Made by a program: the position numbers and the translations under genes. This document shows, in pieces, positions 49,001 through 58,200 of a DNA stretch of 64,000 nucleotides. The number at the start of each line of letters is the position of its first letter. Positions within the stretch are counted from its first letter, which is position 1. The DNA comes from JACKIC01 sp964543795 (GTDB lineage Bacteria > Planctomycetota > UBA1135 > UBA2386): positions 172,741 to 236,740 of the forward strand of contig CAZIZN010000006.1 of NCBI GenBank assembly GCA_964543795.1, written 5' to 3'. The notes below the pieces were generated by a model, which was not told the DNA's origin, did no database searches, and saw only the letters and a program-made list of their open reading frames with translations.

Positions 49001-50666
49001 GGCGGTGGATGCACGGCTCGCCGGGTGCTGGTGCGGCCGTGTCGTTCCAGTCGCGCAGCATGCGCTGCAATTCGGCCTCGTCGAGGATCGGCACGGCGGC
49101 GAGCGGCGTCGCCGGCGCGTGCCGCACGGCGCGCGCGAACACCACGAGCCGCGCCGCCAGCGCCGCGGCGCGCTCCTCGGCCAGCGAGTTCCGGTCGTAG
49201 GCGAGCTGCAGGCTGCCGTCGGCGCCGACCACGAACGTCAGCGTGCCGGGCGCCACCGGCGCAGGCGCGGCGTCGAGGCACAAGCGCACCGCGGGCTCGA
49301 GTCCGACGTCGGCGGGCAGCACGTCGGCGCGCCGCACCACGAGTTCGCGCAGCAGCGGGCCCCGCACCGCAGCGAGCGCGGCCCGCGCGGCGGCGAGCGC
49401 CTGGTCCGCCGCGGCCGCGAAGTCGAAGCGGAAGGTGACGGGCGGGTGCGCGACGGCGAACTCGGGGCACGGATCGACGAGCGCCGCGCCGCGCGCGTCG
49501 CGCACGCCGAGCGCGAACTCGGCCGAGGCACCGTTGCGGGCCAGGAACGAAGCACACAGCGCCGCCGTCGCCAGCGCATCGCCCGGCTGCGGCAGCGGCA
49601 CGGGCAGCGTCGCCGGCGCGGCGCTGGCGCCGGCCGGCGCGCCCTCGGGCACGGGCAGACCCACCGCACGGCGCAACCGCTCCGTCCATTCGTCTTCGCC
49701 CGGTGCCGCCGCCGCACCGAGCGCGGTCAGCGCCTCGCCGAGTGCGGGCTCGAGTCGCGGCAGCACGACACCGACGGCGATGCCCATCGCCGCGAACTGG
49801 GCGCGGCCGAGCGGGGAGCCGCGCAGGCAGCGCGCGCGGGACAGGCGCAGTTCGCCATCGGCGCAGGCGACGGTGATCGCTTCGTCGTCGACCGCGGTCA
49901 CCGTGCCGGGCGCACGCCCCCCGCCGGCGACGACCTCGACGGCGCCGGGCACGAAGACGCCGTGCGGCGCCCGCACCTTGGCGATCGCGAGCGGGTTCTT
50001 GTAGCCGCCGTGGTCGAGCCCACGCACGAGCAGGGAGAGTTCCCTGGCGCTCTGCGCGAAGTCGAGCACCGCGAGCGCCGGCGGGCGCGCGTGGCGACCG
50101 AAGTACGTGCGCCTCGCCAGATCCTGCGCACGCGGCTGCACGGTGCCCGCGGCGAGCTGCTCGCACAGTTCGGCGAACGTCTCCTGTGCTGCCTGGAAGC
50201 AACGCGCGTTCAGCGTGAACGCCGTGTCGTCGGGCTCGATCGCGAAGTGCTCCTGCAGCAGCACCGCCCCCGTGTCGGCCTTCGCCTCGATCGTGTGCCA
50301 GGTGATGCCGTGTTCGCGTTCGCCGCCCAGGATCGCCCAGCACGTCGCATTCAGGCCCGCGTAGCGCGGCAGCGGACCATCGTGGAAGTTGATCGCCGAA
50401 CGGGTGGGCAGCCGCAGCGCCTGGGCCGGCAGCATGCGCAGCCAGGTGATGGCGAACAGGTGGTCGATCGGCTCGCCGGCGAGCTGGGCGGCGAAGTCGC
50501 CCGTTGCATCGAGGCAGCGCAGCCCCTGCTCGGCGCAGTGGCGGCGCACCTTGTCGGCGTCCGTGGCGACCGCGACGACGCGGTGTCCCGACGAACGCCA
50601 GTGCTCGACACACTGCAGCAGCAGGGTGTCGGAGCCGACGAAGACAGCGGCGAGCGGATTCGGCAT
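46029..50666 (-). CDS. Single-module NRPS: formyltransferase, A domain with inserted monooxygenase, PCP
   Basis: The product is 1545 aa. Residues 1-300 are a methionyl-tRNA-formyltransferase-like F domain (AINFHDGPLPRYAGLN, KADTGAVL). Residues of about 330-545 resemble only part of a condensation domain and lack HHxxxDG. The A domain starts near 550 (YVIYTSGSTGRPKGV, SFDIS), is interrupted at about 780-1140 by a luciferase-like FMN monooxygenase of the MupA/Atu3671 type, and resumes to about 1435 (VYGPTETTVW, YATGDLVRW, KIDRKALP). A PCP follows with the attachment Ser near 1482 (DSGGHSILA). My reading of the specificity code is DILQLGVVWK, close to known glycine codes. No TE, PPTase or other NRPS gene is near. 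The start at 50666 is where the F domain begins. Confidence 0.88.
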   Translation of the reverse strand: MPNPLAAVFVGSDTLLLQCVEHWRSSGHRVVAVATDADKVRRHCAEQGLRCLDATGDFAAQLAGEPIDHLFAITWLRMLPAQALRLPTRSAINFHDGPLPRYAGLNATCWAILGGEREHGITWHTIEAKADTGAVLLQEHFAIEPDDTAFTLNARCFQAAQETFAELCEQLAAGTVQPRAQDLARRTYFGRHARPPALAVLDFAQSARELSLLVRGLDHGGYKNPLAIAKVRAPHGVFVPGAVEVVAGGGRAPGTVTAVDDEAITVACADGELRLSRARCLRGSPLGRAQFAAMGIAVGVVLPRLEPALGEALTALGAAAAPGEDEWTERLRRAVGLPVPEGAPAGASAAPATLPVPLPQPGDALATAALCASFLARNGASAEFALGVRDARGAALVDPCPEFAVAHPPVTFRFDFAAAADQALAAARAALAAVRGPLLRELVVRRADVLPADVGLEPAVRLCLDAAPAPVAPGTLTFVVGADGSLQLAYDRNSLAEERAAALAARLVVFARAVRHAPATPLAAVPILDEAELQRMLRDWNDTAAPAPGEPCIHRQFLDGALRAPERVALVHDGVSVTYGELRLRVLRLAGWLRQRGVGRGDRVGICTQRGIGMVAAVLAVQRCGAAYVPLDPTYPRERLAFMAEDAELRALIVDRATTAAAPAVSCPRIDLDADAAAIGDAELPLDDPTTGDDIAYVIYTSGSTGRPKGVMVRHRNATNFFLGMDRVLGTEPGTWLAVTSLSFDISVLELLWTLCRGFRVVVHSGEGAAAQRQHAAPPVQARPITFSLFYFASDEGEFAEDKYRLLIEGAKWADQHGFEAIWTPERHFHAFGGLYPNPAVASAAVAAITQHVAIRAGSCVVTLHHPIRVAEDWALVDNLSHGRVGIAFAAGWHARDFVLRPESFVDRKNVLFQSMRQVQALWRGEELEFAGHDGKNHKIRTLPRPVQKELPTWVTIAGNPETYRAAGESGSYVLTHLLGQSLEELQHKLEVYRQAWRAAGHPGEGRVTLMLHTFVGDSDEAVREVVREPMKGYLRSSLDLVKQAAWSFPAFKNRVDKPGELDALLSGGLTKEDFEALLDFSFERYYRTSGLFGSPDDCVRIVDRLRGLGVDEVACLVDYGVPTDVVLQHLPQLLEVKKRCDLATAAARASCAASPAAAQAAPASIPELITAHGATHFQCTPSMAAMLLHDPAAPAAFRGLRHMLVGGEALPRPLAQQLRGLVGTLHDVYGPTETTVWSTTTVVGDDDPVPIGRPLANQTVYVLDPNLQPVPAGAPGELWIGGAGVTAGYFRRPELTAERFVADPFAPPGVVGAKMYATGDLVRWRADGVLEYLGRKDHQVKVRGYRIELGEIEAALAMHPGVRECVVTARGDGAGETQLVGYFVGRNPAPKPDDLRGHLRGLLPDFMVPSHLVAMADLPRTPNLKIDRKALPSPEDAAGAARPVVEAASDSEGRILAIWRRALGTEAVGVEDNFFDSGGHSILAVRVHREIVQELGVQLQVTDLFRFTTVRALARHLDVGKAAPTAAQLAAERARQRRNLLRRN

Positions 50667-50766
50667 CTTGGCGAGGATCGGTTTCTGAGCAGCGTGCGGT
50701 TGATACCCAACCGGGCGGAGGCCGGCCAGGAGCCAACGTCCGTAGCAACCGCAGCGGATCGTCGCG

Positions 50767-53142
50767 TCAGGGCCCGCGCACGGCAAACGTCGCTGCCGCC
50801 GGCGACTCGGCGCCCCCGAGCAGCGCCGCGGGCAGGACCCACTGGAACTCGACCTCGGCACCGTGCGGCAGCGGTTCGAACGGCACGTAGGCGACGCAGC
50901 CGGGCGCCGAATCGCCGCTGGCATCGCCTCCTTGGCAGACCACCAGCAGTCCGTCGACGCGCACGCCACCGCGGAACACCTCGCAGCGGATCGCCGCGAG
51001 GTCTGCCGCGGGCACTTCGCGCGCGAAATGCAGGCTCAGCGGCATGCCGACGGGTCCCTCGGCGGGGCGGCCGGCCGCGCGCAGCGCCGCGGTGAGGTGC
51101 GGGCCGAGATGTTCGACGACGGCGGCGCCGGGCACGTCCTTCTGGCCGGCGCGAGGCCAGCACAGCGGCAGGCCGTGCCGCGTCGGCAGCGCCGGTTCGC
51201 TGAGGTCGACGCAGAGGCTCGTCGGCGTGCGGTTGGCGCCGAGCAGCATGCGGCCCGGGTGCAGCAGCGCGTCGCGCCATGCGGGCCGCGCCCACCACTG
51301 CTGCTCGATCTGCTGCACGATCTGCTGGGTGCCCTGCTGGGTGCCCTGCTTGTCGCCCTGCTGGGCGCCGGCCGCCGGTTCCCCGCGGGCCCACAGCACC
51401 GTGCGCCCCACCGCAGCCGGCAGCGGCGGCAGCGCGATGCCCGCCGTCGGCTTCTTCTGCCGCTCGGCCTTCTGTCGCTCCGCCTCCGCCTTGCGCAGCG
51501 CCTCGCCGTAGGCCAGTGCCGCCTGCGTGTCCGGGCCCTCGGCGAAGTAGAAGCCCACCGGTCCACGCAGCGCCGCGACCCGCAGGTCGTTGACGGCCGC
51601 CACGAGCGCGCGCGCCTCGGTGCGCCGCGCGCGGTCCTTGTCCTTCTCGCCACCCAGCGGATCGGCGGCCATCGCCGCCCGCAGTTCGCGCTTCTTCGCC
51701 CAGAACTCGCGCCAGTCGCGATCGATCGCCGGCAGCTCGACGCCCGCGCGGGCGAGGAACTCGCGTTCGACGTCGGGCGGCGTACGCACCTCCTCGCCGC
51801 GGCAGCCGTCCAGGGTCCGCAGCAGCTCGGGCCGCCAGTGCCACAGGTAGTCGCAGATCGCCCAGGCCTTGACGCGCTGCTCGGTCGTGAACTTCGACGC
51901 ATGGATCAGCACGATCTCGCTCGTGCGCGAGTCGCTCCTCGCCCACGCCGACTGTTCGGCGATCTCGCGCCAGACCTCCATGTCGGGTGCCAGCAGTTTC
52001 TGCGTGAACGACGCCACGGTCTTCTCGTCGCGCTGCTCGACGAGGAAGGTCAGCGTCCGGCCGAAGAAGAAGCCGCACACGGCGTGGCCGATGCCCTCCC
52101 AGAGGCCGTCCGTGCGCAGGCCGAGCACGTCCTGCACGACGCCGCGCACGGCCTGGTCCTGCGCCTCCTCGTTGCCGCCGTTCGTCTTGACGAGCCGCAC
52201 GTCGCGCTCGCCGCTGCGCACGAACGCGAGGTCGACGTCGTGCTTGAGGAACTGCAGGCGCGCCGCGTCGAACTGGTCGGCGCAGCGGTCGAGCACGGCG
52301 TGGTACGCGGCGTCGCCGTCGACGAACACGAGATCGCGCCGCCGAACCGGCCGCAGCACGTCGCCTTCGCTCGTGCCGACCAGCAGGTGGCAGAGCAGGT
52401 AGGTGCGTTCGACGTACTGCGCGACGTGGCGCAGCTGCGCCTCGGGCAACGCGCCGGCGACGACGAAGTGCTCGCTGCCCACGACCGTGTGCTGCAGGCC
52501 CGCGGCGGCGAGCAACGGCTCGGGCGCAGCGACGGTCTCGAGCGGGAACTCCTTCTGCGAAAGCCACTGCACGGCACCCCGGATCGCCCAGGCGCGGCGC
52601 AGCATCGCCAGTTCGTCGGCGGTGCCGACGAAGCCGCCGAACTTCTGCGTCGCCAGCGCCTCGGCCGCCCCCTTGTCGCCGGGCACCAGTTCGGCGATCC
52701 GCCGCCAGTGCCGCGCCGACGCCGCCGCATCGCCGGCCTTCGCGAAGCCCTCGGCGAGCGCGCGGTGTTCCTTCGCCTGCTCCTTGCGCAGCGCGGCGAG
52801 CTGCGGCTCGAGCTTCTTCATCACCTTGGGGTCGCCGGTCAGGTCCTTGTCGAGCACGAGCTTGCCGGCGTCGGCGCGCCACTGGTCGCCGACCTTCGTG
52901 AAGCCGCACTTGTCGCGCGCCTTCTCGTCGTCGGCGGCGTACTCGAGCAGCAGTTCGCGGCGCAGCGCGTAGGCGCGGGCGTGCTGCTTCTGGGCGGCGA
53001 ACGCGTCGGCGAGCGTGTGCAGTGCGGCGACCATGCGCTGGCCGAACTGCTGCTCGCGCAGCGCGAGCGCGGCGGCGTCCTGCGCGGCGGCGGCGACGGC
53101 GAGCAGGGACGCCAGGGAGGCGCGGAGGATGCGGCGGAGCAT
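50767..53142 (-). CDS. Secreted protein of unknown function with Gln-rich insert
   Basis: The product is 791 aa with a signal peptide (ending AAAAQ). Residues of about 25-190 are helical, TPR-like (ALRRELLLEYAADDEKA, ARHWRRIAELVPGDKGA). A protease-like helix is possible (DGLWEGIGHAVCGFFFG, near 340), but there is no HExxH. Residues of about 590-620 contain a Gln-rich repeat (QQGDKQGTQQGTQQ). The C-terminal 150 residues are beta-rich. I cannot assign a function. Confidence 0.65.
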   Translation of the reverse strand: MLRRILRASLASLLAVAAAAQDAAALALREQQFGQRMVAALHTLADAFAAQKQHARAYALRRELLLEYAADDEKARDKCGFTKVGDQWRADAGKLVLDKDLTGDPKVMKKLEPQLAALRKEQAKEHRALAEGFAKAGDAAASARHWRRIAELVPGDKGAAEALATQKFGGFVGTADELAMLRRAWAIRGAVQWLSQKEFPLETVAAPEPLLAAAGLQHTVVGSEHFVVAGALPEAQLRHVAQYVERTYLLCHLLVGTSEGDVLRPVRRRDLVFVDGDAAYHAVLDRCADQFDAARLQFLKHDVDLAFVRSGERDVRLVKTNGGNEEAQDQAVRGVVQDVLGLRTDGLWEGIGHAVCGFFFGRTLTFLVEQRDEKTVASFTQKLLAPDMEVWREIAEQSAWARSDSRTSEIVLIHASKFTTEQRVKAWAICDYLWHWRPELLRTLDGCRGEEVRTPPDVEREFLARAGVELPAIDRDWREFWAKKRELRAAMAADPLGGEKDKDRARRTEARALVAAVNDLRVAALRGPVGFYFAEGPDTQAALAYGEALRKAEAERQKAERQKKPTAGIALPPLPAAVGRTVLWARGEPAAGAQQGDKQGTQQGTQQIVQQIEQQWWARPAWRDALLHPGRMLLGANRTPTSLCVDLSEPALPTRHGLPLCWPRAGQKDVPGAAVVEHLGPHLTAALRAAGRPAEGPVGMPLSLHFAREVPAADLAAIRCEVFRGGVRVDGLLVVCQGGDASGDSAPGCVAYVPFEPLPHGAEVEFQWVLPAALLGGAESPAAATFAVRGP

Positions 53143-53485
53143 GGCCTATCCTTACCGCCTGGGTGCGGGGTCCGGCGAGGGCCTTGGCACTTCGCGGCGG
53201 TGTCGCGGTCCTGTCCGCCGGCAGGGCGCGCCACCGAGGCAGTCACCAGTGCCCGATGACGCCGGCAGCGGCTTCGGAGACGACGGCTCCCGCGGCGTTG
53301 GCGCCGATCGGGAGCGGCCCCGGATCCGCAGGGGCACATCCACCTCCTGACCCGGACCGCCACGAAAGACCGCCCCCGCTGTGACATCGCCCGCGGCCCC
53401 GCACTCCTGCAAGAGCGCGCCGCGGGCCCGACCACGTCGGTCCGGCCCGACGCGCCCCTACCGCACTCCGACTCCCCATCCCGCC
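53143..53485. other. 343-base divergent intergenic region
   Basis: It lies between divergent starts at 53142 and 53486, so it should hold promoters for both. On the minus strand TAAGGAT sits about 9 bases before the ATG. No RNA gene or repeat is recognised. Confidence 0.4.
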
Positions 53486-54544
53486 ATGACTCGCTGCCTC
53501 CCCCTGCTCGCACTGCTCGCCGCACCGCTCGCCGCCCAGAACCTCGCCGTGTTCCCCGCCGACTACACGAACGTGCCCGAAGGCCCGTTCAACGCCCCGA
53601 ACCTGCCGTTCGCGAACGGTGCCGGCCGCACCATGCTCGTCTACGACCAACGCGACCTGCCCGTGCCCGCCGGCGCCTCGATCACGCGGCTCGGCTTCCG
53701 CCAGGACGCCACGCTGACAGCGCTCGACCAGGGCCGCAGCCTGCAGCTCGAAGTGCGCATGGGCTACACCACGCGCACCGCCACCGCGCCGTCGAGCACC
53801 TTCGAGGACAACTGGGCCGCACCGCCCGTCACCGTGTTCGGCCCGGCCCTGTTCACGCTGCCCAACCTGCGTGACGTCGCCAACCCGCTGCCGAACGGCC
53901 AGGTCTTCCTCGACCTCGCGACCCCGTTCGTCTGGCAGCCCGCGAACGGCAACCTCGTCGTCGAGTACCGCGTGCACGGCAACAGTGCCGGCGGCGCCAG
54001 CTTCAACTACCGCCTCGACCGCGCCGACTTCTACTCGCCGGTCGTACTCGGCCCGGCCGGCTGCCAGCACTCGGGCGGCGGCACCCCGCAGCTCACCGCC
54101 GCGCCCGCGCGCATCGGCAGTTCGGTGAGCCTCACGCTGGCACAGGCGCCCGCGAACAGCTTCGTGATGCTGGCGATCGACCTCGGCCGGCTCGCCACGC
54201 CCTACGCGCTGACCCCCTTCCTGCCCGCCATCTCGCCGTCCTGCACCGGGCAGGTCGCGCTCGGCAACCTCGTGACGCGGCCGGCTGCGACCGGCACCAC
54301 GGGCTCCGCCACGATCAGCTACTCGATCCCCAACGACACCGCCTTCAACGACCTGTTCCTGAGCCACCAGGCCGCCTGCTTCGACTTCTTCGCGCCCGGC
54401 GGCATGGCGATGTCGAACGGCGCCGAACTGCAGCTCGGCACCCGGCCGCTCGCCGCCTCGGTGGCGGCCCAGGGCCCGGTCTCGGTGACCACGGGCGCCA
54501 TCACCGCCAACTACTGCCCGGTGGCGTTCTTCGCCTGGCAGTAG
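53486..54544 (+). CDS. Secreted protein with the shared C-terminal domain
   Basis: The product is 352 aa with a signal peptide (ending APLAAQ). Residues of about 20-190 form a beta-sandwich similar in style to the N-terminal region of the 3157-5256 protein (AGASITRLGFRQD, NLVVEYRVHGNSAGG). The remainder carries the shared C-terminal domain in a less typical form (SSVSLTLAQAPANSFVML, SCTGQVALGN). No enzyme motif is seen. Confidence 0.72.
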   Translation: MTRCLPLLALLAAPLAAQNLAVFPADYTNVPEGPFNAPNLPFANGAGRTMLVYDQRDLPVPAGASITRLGFRQDATLTALDQGRSLQLEVRMGYTTRTATAPSSTFEDNWAAPPVTVFGPALFTLPNLRDVANPLPNGQVFLDLATPFVWQPANGNLVVEYRVHGNSAGGASFNYRLDRADFYSPVVLGPAGCQHSGGGTPQLTAAPARIGSSVSLTLAQAPANSFVMLAIDLGRLATPYALTPFLPAISPSCTGQVALGNLVTRPAATGTTGSATISYSIPNDTAFNDLFLSHQAACFDFFAPGGMAMSNGAELQLGTRPLAASVAAQGPVSVTTGAITANYCPVAFFAWQ

Positions 54545-54575
54545 CCCGCGCGCGCCGATCGGCGATGATCGCCGC

Positions 54576-56690
54576 ATGCGATCGCTCGTCACCGCCGCGC
54601 TGCTGCTGACCGCCGCCTGGGCCCAGCAGCCCGCGCCGGGCCCGGCAGCGAACCCGCCGCCGCGGACAGCGCCGCGCGAACTCGTGCTGCAGAACGTCGC
54701 GCCGTTCGCCCGCCGCGAAGGCGTCGCCATCGCCGTGCCGTTCGCCGCGGGCACCGTGCGCGACCTGCCGGACCTGCACGTCGAGGGCACGGCCACCGCC
54801 TGGCAGCCATTCGGCGCGCGCTGGCCGGACGGCTCGCTTCGGTTCGCGCTGTGCCTGTTCGTCGCCGAGCTCGGCGGCCTGCGCGAACGGAGCCTGCCGC
54901 TCGTCGCCGGCCGCGGCCCCGAACTGCCGGGCGACGCCATGGCACCGCTGTCGTGCGAGATCGACTGCGTCGTGCGCCTCGCCGACCGCACCGTGCGCGC
55001 GACCCTGCAGCGGGTCGAGGACTGCGAACGGAACCCGCTGCGCACGGTCGAACGCCGCCGCGCCCGGATCGGCGACACCGGCCTCGTCGCCGAGGTCCTG
55101 CTGACCTGCTGGCGCGACCAGCCGCACGCCGGCGCCGACGTCGCGGTGTTCTTCAGCGATCCGCGCCTGCCGGCGATGCAGCTGCCGATCGAGGAACTCG
55201 CGTTCGAGGCACGCGGTCGCGTCCTGCTGCTGCACCACGCGGCGCAGCTCGGCGTGCGCCAGACGACGACGCAGGACGGCTCGCGCTGCGTGCTGCTCGC
55301 GCGCCGCACGCTCGGCGACGGCCAGGGCCTGCGCCGCAGCGGTGCGCTGCTGCCGCCGCTGCGCGGCGACGGCTCGCTCGCCGACCAGACCAGCCAGGCC
55401 GCGGCCGTGGCGCCGCTGCTCGGCGCCACCGACTGGCGCGCGAGCGGCGCGTTCGGTCCGTTCGGGCTCGTTCCCGAACTGCCGCCGTGGCTCGCCGGCG
55501 ACGGCCTGCGCCGGCACCTCGCCGCGCGCCACCGCGCCTTCGTCGACCGGGCACCCGCCGACGCGGACCCGCTCGCACCGGGCCCGCTGGGCCTCGCGCG
55601 CAACGCCGGCCAGACCGGCGACCAGTACGACTTCGGCGTCGTCAAGCTGTCCGTCGTCGCACACAGCGGCCTGCCGAGCCTCTTGTTCGAAGCGAGCGCG
55701 TCGGTGCTGCAGGAAGCCTGCCGACCGGTGCACTTCTTCGCAGCCGATGGCGCCCCCGTCGATCCGGCCGCGCACCCCGACTGGATCGTCTGGTCGGGCC
55801 GCACGCACTGGCACGCCGGCGTGTCCCCCGACCGCCTGGGCAAGCCCGCGCCCGAACCGCCCTTCGAAGCCAACGGCTGGACCGGCAAGGACCGCGAACA
55901 CTGGAGCAGCAACACGCTGGGTGCCTTCGCCCTCTTGACCGGCAGCCACTGGGCGCGCGACGAACTCGCCAACGAAGCGCGCCTCTACCTCGCCGGCCAG
56001 ACCGTCGACCCGCAGAAGTCGACCTCGGGTGCCGGCGCGCCGCGCGGTGCGGGCCGCACCGCGCTCGCCGCGGCGTGGATGTACCTCGCCACCGGTGACG
56101 AACGGCTGCGCGAGCGCATCGTGCAGCGCACGCAGCAGGTCTACCACGCGCAATGGCCCGGTCGCACGCTGGGCCCCGACCGCGTGCGTACGATGCAGAT
56201 CCACGACCCCGACCCGCGCATGCTCGGCGGCTCGACGCGCTACTGGACGCCGTGGCAGGACGCAATCGCCGCCGTCGGCTTCGCCGCGACCTTCGCGGTC
56301 ACGGGCGAACCGCGCGCCCGCGAACTCGCCGAGCAGCTGGCGCTCACCGTCGTGCGCCACGGCTGGCGCCTCGACGGCAAGGAATGCATCGTCGCCACCG
56401 CGCTGCGATGGCAGGACGGCGAGCCGCTCGCGCCGTCGTCCTACGACGATCCGAAGGCTGCGCTCTGGTCGCACGGCACCGCGTTCTCCGAGTGGGCGCT
56501 GCCCGCCTGCGAAATCGCGCGCACCGCCGCCCTGGCCGCCGGCGACGCCGCCACCGCCGCGCGCGCCGCCGAGATCCAGCGCCGCGTGCGCGCCACCCGC
56601 CGCCGCCCGCCCGACGGCCCGCCCGAGCACGGCGGCATCGACCGCCTCACCGAGTGGGACGCCGTGCGCTGGCCCCCCTCCGCAGAATAG
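54576..56690 (+). CDS. Secreted PcRGLX/YetA-like protein (RIFT-barrel plus toroid)
   Basis: The product is 704 aa with a signal peptide (ending AAWAQ). Residues of about 35-110 resemble the RIFT-barrel of PcRGLX/YetA-like proteins (FARREGVAIAVPFAAG, WQPFGARWPDGSLRFAL). The C-terminal half is helical, toroid-like (ALAAAWMYLATGDERLRERI, RYWTPWQDAIAAVGFAA). These relatives include rhamnogalacturonan-active enzymes, so polysaccharide breakdown is inferred. The stop codon lies inside copy 2 of the 39-bp repeat. Confidence 0.7.
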   Translation: MRSLVTAALLLTAAWAQQPAPGPAANPPPRTAPRELVLQNVAPFARREGVAIAVPFAAGTVRDLPDLHVEGTATAWQPFGARWPDGSLRFALCLFVAELGGLRERSLPLVAGRGPELPGDAMAPLSCEIDCVVRLADRTVRATLQRVEDCERNPLRTVERRRARIGDTGLVAEVLLTCWRDQPHAGADVAVFFSDPRLPAMQLPIEELAFEARGRVLLLHHAAQLGVRQTTTQDGSRCVLLARRTLGDGQGLRRSGALLPPLRGDGSLADQTSQAAAVAPLLGATDWRASGAFGPFGLVPELPPWLAGDGLRRHLAARHRAFVDRAPADADPLAPGPLGLARNAGQTGDQYDFGVVKLSVVAHSGLPSLLFEASASVLQEACRPVHFFAADGAPVDPAAHPDWIVWSGRTHWHAGVSPDRLGKPAPEPPFEANGWTGKDREHWSSNTLGAFALLTGSHWARDELANEARLYLAGQTVDPQKSTSGAGAPRGAGRTALAAAWMYLATGDERLRERIVQRTQQVYHAQWPGRTLGPDRVRTMQIHDPDPRMLGGSTRYWTPWQDAIAAVGFAATFAVTGEPRARELAEQLALTVVRHGWRLDGKECIVATALRWQDGEPLAPSSYDDPKAALWSHGTAFSEWALPACEIARTAALAAGDAATAARAAEIQRRVRATRRRPPDGPPEHGGIDRLTEWDAVRWPPSAE

Positions 56691-56724
56691 CTGCGTACGG
56701 TACCTGGTTCGTTCCACCACCATT
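56686..56724. repeat. 39-bp gene-end repeat, copy 2
   Basis: This copy matches 13129-13167 at 37 of 39 positions, the differences being C/G and G/T. Again TAG within it is the stop of the plus-strand gene, and the opposing gene ends 36 bases later at 56760. Confidence 0.8.
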
Positions 56725-56759
56725 CTCCGTCGCACCGTCCTTCGCCCCGCACCCCGCGC

Positions 56760-57572
56760 TCACGGCACACGCAGCCCGGCGATCGACGGATCGCCTTCGG
56801 GCAGGCGGATGCGCATCGACTCGAGCGTGTCGACGAGCACTTGGCTGACCACGAGGTCGCGGTACCAGTTGCGATCGGCGGGCACGACGTACCACGGCGC
56901 CTCGTCGGTGCTCGTCGCCGCGAGCGCCTCGGCATAGGCCGCCTGGTAGTCGTCCCAGCGCGCGCGTTCGTCGAGGTCGCCTGCGTTCCACTTCCAGCGC
57001 TTCCTCGGGTCGTCGATGCGCTCCTGCAGCCGCTGCCGCTGCTCTTCCTTGGAGATGTGCAGGAAGAACTTGCGCACCACGGTGCCCTCCGCGACGAGCA
57101 GCCGCTCGAACGCGGCGATGTGCGCGAAGCGCTCGCGCCAGCGCGCCTCGGGCACGAGGCCGTGCACGCGCACGACCAGCACGTCTTCGTAGTGGCTGCG
57201 GTTCCAGATCGCGATCTCGCCGTTGCCGGGCACGTGCGGGTGCACGCGCCAGAGGAAGTCGCGCGCGAGTTCGGCCGCGGTCGGCGCCTTGAAGCTGGCG
57301 ACCTTGACACCCTGCGGGTTCACGCCGTCGAAGACGCTGCGGATCGTGCCGTCCTTGCCGCCGGCGTCGAGCGCCTGCAGCACGATCAGGAGCCGCTGCT
57401 TGCCCTCGGCGTAGAGCGCCTCCTGCAGTTCCTCGAGACGCGCGTTGAGCGCTGCCGTGCGCGCGCGGCCGGCCTCCTTGTCGCCGTCGAACGCCGGCGT
57501 GCCGTGCGGATCATGCGCGGCGAGGTCGAGACGGCGGCCGGGAACGACACGATGCACGTCGGTGCGGACCAT
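56760..57572 (-). CDS. ppk2: Polyphosphate kinase 2 family protein
   Basis: The product is 270 aa. LQALDAGGKDGTIRSVFDGV is the PPK2 Walker A region, and IWNRSHYEDVLVVRVH the Walker B region. A lid segment follows (KFFLHISKEEQRQRLQERID), then the typical WKWNAGDLDERARWDDY and WYVVPADRNWYRDL. PPK2 enzymes use polyphosphate to phosphorylate nucleotides; which class this is cannot be told by eye. TACGCT ends about 8 bases before the ATG on the minus strand. Confidence 0.92.
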   Translation of the reverse strand: MVRTDVHRVVPGRRLDLAAHDPHGTPAFDGDKEAGRARTAALNARLEELQEALYAEGKQRLLIVLQALDAGGKDGTIRSVFDGVNPQGVKVASFKAPTAAELARDFLWRVHPHVPGNGEIAIWNRSHYEDVLVVRVHGLVPEARWRERFAHIAAFERLLVAEGTVVRKFFLHISKEEQRQRLQERIDDPRKRWKWNAGDLDERARWDDYQAAYAEALAATSTDEAPWYVVPADRNWYRDLVVSQVLVDTLESMRIRLPEGDPSIAGLRVP

Positions 57573-57633
57573 GGCCGCAGCGTAGCGTCGCGCACGCCGC
57601 CGAGCCGCCCGGCGACTCGGTCACCGGGCACGG

Positions 57634-58200
57634 CTATGGGGGCACCGGGCAGCCGGCCTCGACCCAGGCGCGCGCCGCCGCGACGAACTCCGCGTGCGGC
57701 ACGGGCACCGGCGTGCGGCCGTCGCCGGGCGACCAACCCCACAGCACGAGCGGATCCTCGGCGAGGTGGCGCAGCAGGTCCTGCGGCGTGCGGCCGCCGT
57801 TCTGCGCCGGATCGACGAGTTGCCGCGCGAGTTCGGCGGCACTCCTGCCCTCGAACACCAGCGGCATGTCGGCCGCCGGCAGGTGCCAGTTCGGCGCGCC
57901 GGGCGGCAGGTGCGCGCCCGGCGTGTTCTGGTCGAGGTGGCAGTTGGCGCAACGCATCGCGTAGAGGCCCTTGCCGTCCGCGCCGCCCTGCACGTTCTGG
58001 CCGTGCGGCCGGCTGTCGTCGCCCTGCAACGGCACGCGGCCGGCCGGGTGGCAGTTCTTGCAGCGCGGGTGCTGCAGCACCTCGTAGACGGTCGCGAACG
58101 CGCCAGCGCCGTCCCGCGCCGCGCCGGCGCCCGACGCCGTGCCGCACTGCACGGAGACCCAGGCCATGCCGACCACCGCCGCCATGCACAGATGCTTCAT
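57634..58200 (-). CDS. Secreted dihaem cytochrome c
   Basis: The product is 188 aa with a signal peptide (to about residue 24). Two haem c motifs are visible, CKNCH near residue 47 and CANCH near 85, plus Met residues that could be axial ligands. It overlaps the iorB-like gene as ATGA and so belongs to the same operon. It probably accepts electrons from the molybdenum hydroxylase and passes them to the respiratory chain. Confidence 0.85.
   Translation of the reverse strand: MKHLCMAAVVGMAWVSVQCGTASGAGAARDGAGAFATVYEVLQHPRCKNCHPAGRVPLQGDDSRPHGQNVQGGADGKGLYAMRCANCHLDQNTPGAHLPPGAPNWHLPAADMPLVFEGRSAAELARQLVDPAQNGGRTPQDLLRHLAEDPLVLWGWSPGDGRTPVPVPHAEFVAAARAWVEAGCPVPP

Noticed and set aside
46029..50666. 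The monooxygenase part of the NRPS as a separate gene or a frameshift artefact
   Set aside because: The frame is continuous and insertions of this family between A4 and A5 are known in other NRPS enzymes.
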